The position numbers were made by a program, and so were the translations under genes. 34,463 nt of DNA from Spirochaetota bacterium (GTDB lineage: Bacteria > Spirochaetota > B62-G9 > DRHN01): assembly GCA_016934265.1 (NCBI GenBank), contig JAFGTF010000088.1, positions 1-34,463 of the forward strand, in the 5' to 3' direction. The notes under the pieces were generated by a model. That model did no database searches and was not told the DNA's origin. It saw nothing but the letters and a program-made list of their open reading frames with translations. Below are positions 1 through 7,080 of this stretch, one piece after another. Each line of letters opens with the position of its first letter. Positions within the stretch are counted from its first letter, which is position 1.

Positions 1-87
1 CCCCGGCGCGGGCGTGGGCACGTCGCGCACCTCCAGCTCGTTCGGCCCCATGAGGACCGCCGCCTTCATCGTCTTCGGTATATCCAT
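1..87 (-). CDS. Zinc-type alcohol dehydrogenase (MDR family), N-terminal fragment
   Basis: The gene is cut by the left edge, so only the first 29 codons are visible. They start at an ATG at 87-85, preceded by a GGAGG ribosome site at 96-100. The peptide begins MDIPKTMKAAVLMGPNELEV and continues to a PxPxPG turn. This is the typical opening of medium-chain zinc dehydrogenases (threonine, sorbitol or alcohol dehydrogenase type), where the first strand leads into the zinc-binding domain. None of the zinc or NAD(P) sites is in view, so the substrate cannot be named. A strong promoter lies upstream at 142-170. Confidence 0.7.
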   Translation of the reverse strand, partial: MDIPKTMKAAVLMGPNELEVRDVPTPAPG

Positions 88-141
88 CCTCTTTTCCTCC
101 ATATTCTTATATAGATCATCGTATAATTGTCATACAGTAGG

Positions 142-170
142 ACTATAGTAACTGTTTACCGGATAGTCAA
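142..170 (-). promoter_or_regulatory. Sigma-70 type promoter for the dehydrogenase
   Basis: Read on the minus strand, a -35 box TTGACT (165-170, 5 of 6 matches) is followed after 17 bp by a -10 box TATAGT (142-147, 5 of 6). Transcription would start near 135, leaving a leader of about 48 nt before the ATG at 87. The rest of the 88-339 gap holds no credible gene. Confidence 0.6.
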
Positions 171-339
171 ACGGAATATGAAAATTTCAGCGTTACGTTA
201 TGCGGCGGATGTCCCGTGCCTGATGCGCGGCCTTCTTTACGCTATCACTCTTAATAAGTCAGTGAAGCACCGTTACGGTTGTACCCGCGGGCGATTCAGG
301 ATATCATACGGCCTCGACACCGAACACACCGGATTCCTT

Positions 340-654
340 CTATGTTCCGGCCATGAGCTCGAGGGCCTCGCGACCCGACATGCCCTCTGTGATGCCCATC
401 GCCCGGGCCTTCTTCGTGACTCCTGAGATCGTTGCGGCGATAAGGTCGTCCGGAACCACGAGCGGTGCCTCCGGAGTGCCGTGCGCGGTCGCCGCCGCCA
501 TGTCGAACTCCTCCATCACAGAAACGTCGATCGCTGCGCACCCCACGATTCCCTTCGGAAGTACGATGACCACGAACTGCCCGTCGTCCCACCGCACCGA
601 AAGCCCCTGTGCAGGCGCCCCTGCAGTCTTTACTCCCTCAACCGATATCGGCAT
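340..654 (-). CDS. DUF1805 family protein (YunC-like)
   Basis: A 104-residue protein, full length for the small DUF1805 family. Visible family features are an early strand with VLPKG (about residues 32-36), a following CAAIDV segment, and a C-terminal GMSGREALELM motif that matches the conserved end of the family. The start is clear: an AAGGAGGT ribosome site sits 4 nt before the ATG at 654. The biochemical role of DUF1805 proteins is unknown to me. The gene stands alone between the dehydrogenase and the TIM-barrel gene on the same strand, with about 170 bp of non-coding sequence behind its start. It looks intact. Confidence 0.8.
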   Translation of the reverse strand: MPISVEGVKTAGAPAQGLSVRWDDGQFVVIVLPKGIVGCAAIDVSVMEEFDMAAATAHGTPEAPLVVPDDLIAATISGVTKKARAMGITEGMSGREALELMAGT

Positions 655-823
655 TAGTACCTCCTTACACTGATCCCCATCTTAAATTAAATAGAATCAA
701 AACGGCCGGAATATCGACCTTTAACTCTCTTAACCCAATAAGTCATTAATGCGGATTTTAATCCCCATATTACAGCTTCGAAGGTCATAATTCGGACCCG
801 GTGCTATTCAATTTGTGGGAAAG

Positions 824-1642
824 CTACACTAGTTCCTTCATATATCTGATACTGCGCTTTAACGCATCGACGCCGCTGCACTCTATGGAGAGGACTCCGC
901 TATAGTCATTATCCCTAAGCACTGCAATGCATCCGGGAAGATCGACATCCCCGTCACCGAGGGCGACTCCCGCCGTGACACCGGTCTCGTGCCCTTGTTT
1001 TCGCTGTTCGAGCTTTACGTCCTTCAGATGCACATGGACGACATGCTCCATGACCTGTTTCAGGGTATCGACCGCATCGTTCCCGGCGATTGTGACGTTG
1101 CCTGTGTCGAAGTTTATCCTGAGGCGCTCGGAATCCGAGAGCTTCATGATCCTTAAAAGACCTTCCGCGTTTGTGGTGTACACACCGTGCGGCTCGATTG
1201 TAATGGTGATATCGTAGTTTTCGGCCATCTTTAAAAGTGTATCGAGATTGTACTTCATGATCCTGAAGGCGTCGTTATCCGTCATCCATCCCGGTTTCGG
1301 ACCCTCGGCAGTATTGACAAACGGCGCACCCAGTATGTATGCGTACCGAATCGCCCGCTTTAGGTAGTCAACCCCGTATTCAGTGTCCAAGAGGTTCGAA
1401 TGTGCGCTTAGGCAGGCAACCTTCAGCCCCGCCTTCTCTATGCGGCGCCGCATGTCCATCGGGTCGTCCTCCAGACTCGTGATGTTGCAGTAGCCGTATA
1501 CGTTGAGAAGACAGCGCCCGGTCATCACCTCGGGCTCGATATATCGAAGCCCCAGCTTCCTCGTCATATCGATTGCGTAGTCGAAGTCCTTTTCCGCATG
1601 ACGGAAGGAATCGGCCTCGGCACACAAATCCATCGTTCCCAT
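824..1642 (-). CDS. Sugar phosphate isomerase/epimerase-like TIM-barrel protein
   Basis: A 272-residue protein of the xylose-isomerase-like (AP endonuclease family 2) TIM-barrel superfamily. These enzymes isomerise or epimerise sugars and related polyols using a divalent metal. Expected metal ligands are present: Glu150 in TIEPHG, Asp179 in NFDTGN, His203 and His205 in HVHLKD, and Glu254 in SIECSG. The ATG at 1642 is preferred over one 30 nt upstream because GGAGGAG lies just before it. A -35 box for this gene is at 1704-1709. The substrate cannot be told from sequence. The nearby dehydrogenase fragment fits a sugar or polyol catabolic setting, but that is inference. Confidence 0.8.
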   Translation of the reverse strand: MGTMDLCAEADSFRHAEKDFDYAIDMTRKLGLRYIEPEVMTGRCLLNVYGYCNITSLEDDPMDMRRRIEKAGLKVACLSAHSNLLDTEYGVDYLKRAIRYAYILGAPFVNTAEGPKPGWMTDNDAFRIMKYNLDTLLKMAENYDITITIEPHGVYTTNAEGLLRIMKLSDSERLRINFDTGNVTIAGNDAVDTLKQVMEHVVHVHLKDVKLEQRKQGHETGVTAGVALGDGDVDLPGCIAVLRDNDYSGVLSIECSGVDALKRSIRYMKELV

Positions 1643-1681
1643 TTTCTCCTCCTTATTTCGGATCGAATCCACATCAATTCA

Positions 1682-1709
1682 CATTTACGTTTTTTTCACC
1701 TTTTGTCAA
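1682..1709 (-). promoter_or_regulatory. Candidate promoter for the TIM-barrel gene
   Basis: On the minus strand a perfect -35 box TTGACA (1704-1709) is followed after 16 bp by TAAATG (1682-1687), a weak -10. An A-tract lies in the spacer. Transcription would start about 30 nt before the ATG at 1642. Confidence 0.45.
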
Positions 1710-1726
1710 GGCTGAAGAGTGGAGGC

Positions 1727-1755
1727 TTGACCTTTCTTGGTTTTCCGTTTATCGT
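1727..1755 (+). promoter_or_regulatory. Candidate promoter for aspartate kinase
   Basis: The -35 box TTGACC (1727-1732, 5 of 6) and the -10 box TATCGT (1750-1755, 4 of 6) are 17 bp apart, about 30 bp before the ATG at 1785. It is back-to-back with the minus-strand promoter at 1682-1709. No room remains for a lysine riboswitch or a long attenuator leader. Confidence 0.5.
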
Positions 1756-1784
1756 AGTAAAAATCACCGAAACGGAGCGTACCA

Positions 1785-3101
1785 ATGGGAGTAAAAGTCG
1801 CCAAGTTCGGAGGCACCTCGGTCGCGGATGCTGACCAGATCAGGAAGGTGGAGGCGATCGTGCGTGCGGATAACGACCGGCGCTACGTCGTACCGTCCGC
1901 CCCGGGAAAACGAAGCGCAACAGACAGCAAGATAACCGACCTCCTCTATCTCTGCCATCAACACGCGCAGCAGGAAGTCCCGTTCGAGGAGGTCTTTTCC
2001 ATCATCGCGGGCAGGTATACCGACATCGTGAAAGCGCTCGGCCTCTCGCTCGACCTCGCACCGCATCTCGAAACCATCAAGCGGGAGATATCGGAGGGTA
2101 CGACCGCCGATTACACCGCGAGCAGGGGCGAATATCTCTCCGGCCTCATACTCTCAGCCCTTTTAGGCTACGAGTTCATCGACCCGACCAGTATCATCTT
2201 CTTCGACAGCGACGAGACGCTCGATCTGAAGAAAACGAAAGAGCGCGTGGGAGCGCTGCTCTCACGGCACGAGCGGGCGGTGATTCCCGGCTTCTACGGC
2301 GCCATGCCCGACGGAACCGTCAAGACCTTCTCGCGGGGAGGGTCGGACATAACCGGCGCACTCATCGCGAGTGGGGTCGGCGCCGAGGTCTACGAGAACT
2401 GGACGGACGTATCCGGCCTCCTCATGGCGGACCCGGCCGTCGTCGACAATCCGCGGCCCATCGATACGATCACCTACCGCGAGCTTCGCGAGCTTGCGTA
2501 CATGGGCGCTAAGGTGCTCCACGACGAGGCGATCTTCCCGGTCAAGTACTCGGGTATCCCGGTACTCATCAAAAACACCAACAGTCCCGAAGACCGGGGA
2601 ACGCTGATCACGCAGGACGCGGGGCCGATCACGCACGAAAAGACCATCACCGGCATCGCGGGGAAAAAGGACTTTACCATCATCATGATAGAGAAATCCC
2701 TCATGAATACGGAGATCGGCTTCGGCCGGAGGCTCTTGACCGTGCTGGAGGCGCACAACGTATCGTTCGAGCACATGCCCTCCGGCATAGACACCATATC
2801 GCTCGTTATCGAGGACAACCAGCTCGTTCATAAGATGGGGAGGGTTATCGAAGAGATTCGGGCCGAGTGCAAGCCAGATTCCGTGGAGGTATATCCCAAT
2901 ATGGCGCTTATCGCCACGGTAGGAAGGGGAATGATACACACTCCCGGTATCGCCGCACGGATCTTCGGCGCGCTCTATAAGGGAGGCGTCAACGTCCGGA
3001 TGATCGACCAGGGCTCGAGCGAGATAAACATCATCGTCGGTGTCGAAACGAAGGACTTCGAGCAGGCGATCCGCTCGATATACAAATCATTCGTAGAATG
3101 A
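1785..3101 (+). CDS. lysC: Aspartate kinase
   Basis: A 438-residue monofunctional aspartokinase, which phosphorylates aspartate at the head of the lysine/diaminopimelate, threonine and methionine pathways. The kinase part opens with VAKFGGTSVADA, has the VPSAPGKR motif, and SRGGSDITGA near residue 185. Two C-terminal ACT-type segments (from about residue 290) are the usual sites of feedback control by amino acids; the region around FEHMPSGIDT and the GSSEINIIVGV strand are typical. There is no fused homoserine dehydrogenase. The type resembles the Bacillus YclM class. A GGAG site lies before the ATG. The last codons and stop lie inside the first copy of a 17-bp tandem repeat. The gene symbol is by function; lysA is at 19780-21039. 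Confidence 0.92.
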   Translation: MGVKVAKFGGTSVADADQIRKVEAIVRADNDRRYVVPSAPGKRSATDSKITDLLYLCHQHAQQEVPFEEVFSIIAGRYTDIVKALGLSLDLAPHLETIKREISEGTTADYTASRGEYLSGLILSALLGYEFIDPTSIIFFDSDETLDLKKTKERVGALLSRHERAVIPGFYGAMPDGTVKTFSRGGSDITGALIASGVGAEVYENWTDVSGLLMADPAVVDNPRPIDTITYRELRELAYMGAKVLHDEAIFPVKYSGIPVLIKNTNSPEDRGTLITQDAGPITHEKTITGIAGKKDFTIIMIEKSLMNTEIGFGRRLLTVLEAHNVSFEHMPSGIDTISLVIEDNQLVHKMGRVIEEIRAECKPDSVEVYPNMALIATVGRGMIHTPGIAARIFGALYKGGVNVRMIDQGSSEINIIVGVETKDFEQAIRSIYKSFVE

Positions 3102-3135
3102 TCGCATTCGTAGAATGATCGCATTCGTAGAATGA
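3089..3135 (+). repeat. 17-bp tandem repeat at the 3' end of aspartate kinase
   Basis: The unit ATTCGTAGAATGATCGC is repeated exactly at 3089-3105 and 3106-3122, followed by a 13-bp partial copy at 3123-3135. Copy one contains the last four codons and the TGA stop of the kinase gene. The later copies therefore repeat the gene end outside the reading frame. Confidence 0.95.
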
Positions 3136-3545
3136 ACCCTTTGAAAAAGGCGCGTGGCCGGACCGTGTATTTGAATTTTCTGATCATCTCCAGTACCAGT
3201 CGGTACCGGGCAAAGGGGCGAGGTACTGCCGGGCATACCCGCTATTTACCTCCAGTGGGGAGCCGATAGGTGATTCTCATGGATTATTGCCGCCAAACAG
3301 CGGGAAACGTAAAAATGTAACGTCTCGTTCCACATTGGTCTGTCCGTATCAACTGATATGGAGAAGAGCCGAATTCTCATAGATATCTGCGATATCCGGA
3401 TATCCGCGCAAATACGATGACGCGATAACACGGAATCTATCAGCTTTCCGGCTGCATACGGCGCCGGCGCCTCTGGTACCTGTATTCGCCCCTTCTTCAC
3501 GGATCGATAAAAGTCTCACGCCCCTGAAAGATCCGCGGCGGGCGT
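3136..3545. other. Non-coding gap between aspartate kinase and the YbaK gene
   Basis: About 410 bp between two convergent genes. No open frame here has a ribosome site or recognisable product, and there is no tRNA-like fold or U-tract terminator. The only notable item is a perfect 14-bp palindrome, GATATCCGGATATC, at 3391-3404. Base composition is less GC-rich than the genes on either side. Confidence 0.6.
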
Positions 3546-4010
3546 TTACGTTACGGCGAAGTCCGCAACCCGGGGCGACACGAGCCGCTCGAAGTCCTTG
3601 TAGGCCAGCTGTATGAGCTCCGTATGGGACCCCGCATTGAACACGATCTCCTCGTCTTCTGTGAGAGTGCGGTCGACCCATACCTCCATTCCGAAGAGGT
3701 TGCCGAACGGCGGCATCGCACCGAGCGCGCATCCCCCGATCCGATCGACGAACTCCTCCTCTTCCGCGAGGTCGATCCCGGCCGCGCCGCATGCCCTTCC
3801 GAGCTTCTTCAGATCGACTTTGAAGTTCGCCGGCAGCACCGCCATAGCGAGCGTCGGCCCGATCCTGACGATCACCGTCTTCGCGAGCTGTTTTCCGTGG
3901 ATGTGCGCGGACGCTGCTATCTCCTGCGCCGTATACGCGAGAGAGTGTGAAATGGTGACGTACTTGATCTTTTTCTCGTCAAGAAAACGACGAAGATTCT
4001 TTTCAGGCAT
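3546..4010 (-). CDS. YbaK/EbsC-type aminoacyl-tRNA deacylase
   Basis: A 154-residue single-domain protein of the YbaK/ProX editing superfamily. Relatives hydrolyse mischarged aminoacyl-tRNAs (for example Cys- or Ala-tRNA-Pro) in the cytoplasm. Supporting features are the HSLAYTAQEIAAS segment near residue 22, the AKTVIVRIG strand with its conserved lysine near residue 44, and the GGCALGAMPPFG segment near residue 92, which matches the conserved glycine-rich GxxxPFG element. An AGGAGGG site precedes the ATG at 4010. It could be a free-standing editing enzyme for any of several tRNAs; the exact substrate is not readable. Confidence 0.85.
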   Translation of the reverse strand: MPEKNLRRFLDEKKIKYVTISHSLAYTAQEIAASAHIHGKQLAKTVIVRIGPTLAMAVLPANFKVDLKKLGRACGAAGIDLAEEEEFVDRIGGCALGAMPPFGNLFGMEVWVDRTLTEDEEIVFNAGSHTELIQLAYKDFERLVSPRVADFAVT

Positions 4011-4178
4011 GGTTCCCTCCTTGTTCCAAGAATCGATATATGAAGCCCGCCTTGGGCTGCTCGATTTCCGGTTTCGGAAGATTCACCCCTACGTTAAGAG
4101 TACGTACGCGTTTGTTCGCTATAGACCGGTGCCAGCGCGGCATCCTGAGGCAGGTGGAAAAATCGCGGGAGAAAACGG

Positions 4179-4619
4179 TCACTTTTTAACGGGCAGGTTC
4201 TCATCCCGCCAGAGTGAAATTCCTCCGGTAAGATTATAGATCCGTGTAAATCCCCGTTCCCGCATACGCTCCATCGCACGACGGCTCCGACCTCCCGCCT
4301 GGCAGTATACGAGATAGACTGAATCCTTATCGAGCTTTTCGAGTTGATCCAAGAAATCTTCTTTTGAATAATCGAGATTGACCGCTCCTTCTATGAAGCC
4401 TGTGGTAAATTCCCCGTCGGTCCGAACATCGAGTATCACGAAGTCCGCCCGCCCCCTGTATTTTTCAGCAAGTGACGCCGCATCGGAAGGTGAGATCTCT
4501 TCAGCGAAGGATTCCGAAGTCTCTGAAAGCTCTTCCTTCGGGCTTTCACATACGGCGGTGCGTCCTGCGGCGCACAAAAAACAGAGTGCGGCGGCACAGA
4601 GTAAAAGTTTTCGGCTCAT
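4179..4619 (-). CDS. Exported rhodanese-like protein
   Basis: A 146-residue protein with an N-terminal signal sequence (MSRK, then a hydrophobic stretch to about residue 24) and one rhodanese domain (about 44-146). The catalytic loop CQAGGRS has its cysteine at residue 106, and the conserved LDVRTDGEF motif is at 63-71. Rhodaneses transfer sulfane sulfur through this cysteine; the signal peptide places it outside the cytoplasm. Cysteines near the end of the signal (C16, C24) leave lipid attachment possible, though no clean lipobox is seen. GAGGAG lies before the ATG. The gene follows dus by 64 bp on the same strand and may be read from the ispD transcript. Confidence 0.85.
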   Translation of the reverse strand: MSRKLLLCAAALCFLCAAGRTAVCESPKEELSETSESFAEEISPSDAASLAEKYRGRADFVILDVRTDGEFTTGFIEGAVNLDYSKEDFLDQLEKLDKDSVYLVYCQAGGRSRRAMERMRERGFTRIYNLTGGISLWRDENLPVKK

Positions 4620-4683
4620 TCCGGTCTCCTCTCGACAGGAAAGAATTTAGTACTCCCCGCGCCCCGGAAGCAACCGTATTTTG

Positions 4684-5676
4684 CTATCCCTGAGAAGCGA
4701 GGAGCGAACGGATCCTCTGTTGGGCCTGCAGCTTGGATTCGACGAGAAAGATACTCTTTCTCACGTGTGTGGCGTTCGGAATACCCTTGAGGTACCGGAA
4801 AAGATGGCGCTTTATTTCCCGCACCCCCCTCTTCTCCCCTTTGAACGAGACGATGAGATCGAGGTGCTCGAGCGCGCAGTCGACCCGCTGTTCTGCGGTG
4901 GGGATCGTATACAGCACGGTCTCCGGATAGGCCTCGAATGCGGCCACCGTGTCCCGTATGAGCCACGGGTTTCCGATGGCCGCCCGCCCGATCATGACCG
5001 CGTCGCAGCCGGTCTCTTCCGCCATTCGCACGGCGTCACCCGGCGATCGTATGTCGCCGTTTCCGCAGACCGGTATGCTGAGACGCTCCTTGACGAGCCG
5101 TATATATTCCCAGCGCGCGTCTTGGGTGTACCCCGCCGAAGCGGTCCGAGGGTGCAGCGTAACGAGCGAGGCGCCCGCTTCCTGGGAGGCGAGCGCGTTC
5201 TCCACCACGTTGATGCCGTCTTCGGTGAGACCGAGCCTGAGCTTTACGCTCACCGGCCGTATGGAGCTTGTGACGCACGCCTTTACGACCAGGTAGAGCC
5301 TGCCGGGATCGGCTAAAAGGCCCGCGCCGGCGCCCGTCTTCAACACCTTCGGTACCGAGCAGCCGCAGTTGATGTCGATGATATCCGCCGGGTACTCGCC
5401 GAGAAGCGAAACGGCCTCCGCCATGATCTCCGGGTTCGAGCCGAAGACCTGGATTCCCGCGGGGCGCTCCCTTTTGGTGAGCGTTGCGAGCTCGAACGTT
5501 TTTTTGCTGTTGTGCACGAGACCGTGGGCGCTGGTCATCTCGGTGAAGGTCATACCGGCGCCGAACCGTTTCTGCATGATCCTGAAGCTTCTGTCTCCGA
5601 CTCCGGCCAAGGGGGCTAGCCAGACGTTGTTCTTGACGAGGAGGTCCCCTATCGCCACGGACCTGAGCAGGGACAT
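4684..5676 (-). CDS. dus: tRNA-dihydrouridine synthase
   Basis: A 330-residue flavoenzyme that reduces uridines in tRNA loops. The N-terminal FMN barrel opens with VWLAPLAGVGDRSFR, and the helical tRNA-binding domain follows. The active-site region reads DINCGCSVPKV; the catalytic cysteine should be Cys106. Family members normally have proline after that cysteine, here serine. Downstream motifs include KLRLGL near residue 144, HPRTAS and GNGDIRSP for phosphate binding, and MIGRAAIGNPW. The gene begins 2 nt after the ispF stop, so the two are surely co-transcribed. It is closest to the DusB/TIM-barrel group; the exact uridine position cannot be assigned. Confidence 0.9.
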   Translation of the reverse strand: MSLLRSVAIGDLLVKNNVWLAPLAGVGDRSFRIMQKRFGAGMTFTEMTSAHGLVHNSKKTFELATLTKRERPAGIQVFGSNPEIMAEAVSLLGEYPADIIDINCGCSVPKVLKTGAGAGLLADPGRLYLVVKACVTSSIRPVSVKLRLGLTEDGINVVENALASQEAGASLVTLHPRTASAGYTQDARWEYIRLVKERLSIPVCGNGDIRSPGDAVRMAEETGCDAVMIGRAAIGNPWLIRDTVAAFEAYPETVLYTIPTAEQRVDCALEHLDLIVSFKGEKRGVREIKRHLFRYLKGIPNATHVRKSIFLVESKLQAQQRIRSLLASQG

Positions 5677-5678
5677 GG

Positions 5679-6167
5679 CTACGCTTCCCGTCGAATGAGC
5701 GTAACGATCGACTGCGCGAGAATGCCCTCTCCCCTTCCGAAAGAGGTGAGTCCTTCACCCGAAGTGAAAGTAATTCCCACGTCCCCAACGGATATCGACA
5801 AGAGGCCGGCGATCGCCGTTTTCATTCTTCCGATGTCCGCCTGTGAAAAACGCGGCCGCTTGGCCTCCACCATGACGCCGATGTTCCCGATTCTGAAGCC
5901 GGTACGCTCGACCATGTCGAGCGCGATCTTGAGGTATTCCACACTGTCCGTGATTCCCTTCCTGCAGAGTGGGTCCGCGTAGTATCCGAGAGACTCACCG
6001 CCGCATGCCTGCGATACGGCGTTGAAAACTGCGTGGAGTATCACGTCGCCGTCGGAGTTGGCGGCAAGACCACCCGTGTCGCTGATTTTAACCGCACCCA
6101 AGACGAGCGGTTTTTCTTCCTTCTCTTCGAAACGATGGCTGTCGGTTCCGAAGCCTACGCGTACCAA
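5679..6167 (-). CDS. ispF: 2-C-methyl-D-erythritol 2,4-cyclodiphosphate synthase
   Basis: A 162-residue enzyme of the MEP isoprenoid pathway, which cyclises CDP-ME 2-phosphate with release of CMP and works as a trimer. Zinc ligands are in place: Asp9 and His11 in GTDSHRF and His45 in DVILHAV. The C-terminal GRGEGI motif is also present. Two normally conserved spots differ: the Asp after HAxx is Asn49, and the GDIG box reads GESLG. The start is a TTG at 6167 with AGGA upstream, overlapping the ispD stop by 13 nt. The order ispD-ispF-dus suggests one transcript. Confidence 0.9.
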   Translation of the reverse strand: MVRVGFGTDSHRFEEKEEKPLVLGAVKISDTGGLAANSDGDVILHAVFNAVSQACGGESLGYYADPLCRKGITDSVEYLKIALDMVERTGFRIGNIGVMVEAKRPRFSQADIGRMKTAIAGLLSISVGDVGITFTSGEGLTSFGRGEGILAQSIVTLIRREA

Positions 6168-6877
6168 CAGTTTGTTTCCTTCACTCGCTTGGTGAGAATC
6201 CTTCCGGCAAGATCGAGGTCCTGCGGATAGGTAATCTTGAAATTTTCCCTGGAACAGGGTACGAACTTCACCTTTTCGTGGATCGCCTCGACGAGGGTCG
6301 TGTCGTCCGTTGCCGTGATCCTCTTATCGCTGGCATCCTCGAACGCCTTGACTGCGATATCAAACCGGATAATCTGGGGGGTCTGCGCGATCCAGAGAGA
6401 CGCGCGGTTGGGAGTATGATCTATGAAATGGTCATGGTCCTTGACGATCTTTACCGTATCGGTCGCCTCGAACCCGAGGAGGCTCGCGCCGTACTTTCGC
6501 GCCGCGAGAAGGCACTCGTCGAGCTCGGCATGACGGACAAAGGGATTCACCGCATTGTGGATGAGCAGGTACGAATCGGAAGAGAGGTTCATCCGCTTCA
6601 GCTTTTCGATGACATGGTAGGTCGATTCCTGTCTCGTCCTGTATGCATCCTCTACCGCCATCACTTTACCGATCTCGTACTGTTCGATCAGCGCTTCCAG
6701 CTGGGAGATATTTTCCTTCCCAACGGTGATGATGATCCCGTCCACCTTGTCGTACTCCGAGAATGTCTTCATCGTGTAGTAGATGAGCGGTTTATCGCCT
6801 ATGGAGAGGAAGATCTTGTTCTCCTTGGTCTTCATCCTCTCACCGTTGCCGCCTGCGCATATTACCGCTATATTCAT
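6155..6877 (-). CDS. ispD: 2-C-methyl-D-erythritol 4-phosphate cytidylyltransferase (divergent)
   Basis: A 240-residue nucleotidyltransferase that makes CDP-ME from MEP and CTP. The CTP-binding loop AVICAGGNGERM is at the N-terminus, with a lysine at residue 21 in NKIF. Later motifs AQTPQ (164-168), Arg158 and NFKITYPQDL (212-221) fit the family. The usual HDAxRP signature instead reads HNAVNP (107-112), so the conserved Asp and Arg are both Asn. The start at 6877 (after GGACATTGCA) is preferred over one 36 nt upstream. A ribitol-phosphate cytidylyltransferase is the main alternative, but linkage to ispF and ispE favours IspD. Confidence 0.82.
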   Translation of the reverse strand: MNIAVICAGGNGERMKTKENKIFLSIGDKPLIYYTMKTFSEYDKVDGIIITVGKENISQLEALIEQYEIGKVMAVEDAYRTRQESTYHVIEKLKRMNLSSDSYLLIHNAVNPFVRHAELDECLLAARKYGASLLGFEATDTVKIVKDHDHFIDHTPNRASLWIAQTPQIIRFDIAVKAFEDASDKRITATDDTTLVEAIHEKVKFVPCSRENFKITYPQDLDLAGRILTKRVKETNCWYA

Positions 6878-6912
6878 TGCAATGTCCTTTTTCAACCCTG
6901 TGTACGCTGCCA

Positions 6913-6955
6913 TAGTATCTATACTGATATCGTAGTAGTATCCATACTAATATCG
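6913..6955. promoter_or_regulatory. Paired palindromic repeats upstream of ispD, possible operators
   Basis: Two 20-bp direct copies, 6913-6932 and 6936-6955, match at 18 of 20 positions. Each contains the palindrome AGTAT-CT/CC-ATACT (6914-6925 and 6937-6948), with centres 23 bp apart. They lie 36-78 bp before the ispD ATG, in the AT-rich divergent region shared with ispE. Paired dyads near two helical turns apart look like sites for a dimeric regulator. This role is inferred. Confidence 0.45.
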
Positions 6956-7004
6956 GAGAAAATGTTTGCTCCCCATAGGCAGGATGTTAATAATATACTA
7001 CTAC

Positions 7005-7047
7005 TTTCTAATTTATCAACAAATTCGTATCAAGTGAACAATATAAT
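7005..7047. promoter_or_regulatory. Candidate divergent promoter region for ispD and ispE
   Basis: On the plus strand a perfect TATAAT lies at 7042-7047, 33 bp before ispE, but no good -35 is seen. On the minus strand TTGATA (7028-7033) and TAGAAA (7005-7010) are 17 bp apart and could serve ispD. Both are eye matches only. Confidence 0.3.
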
Positions 7048-7080
7048 ATTCGGCGTCACCGACCCCCTCGAGGACGGTTC

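Noticed and set aside
127-426. Plus-strand 99-codon frame near the left edge
   Set aside because: No ribosome site, and it overlaps the DUF1805 gene and the dehydrogenase promoter on the other strand.
3391-3404. Perfect 14-bp palindrome as an operator
   Set aside because: It lies between convergent genes, far from any promoter; a palindrome of this length can arise by chance, so it is noted only.
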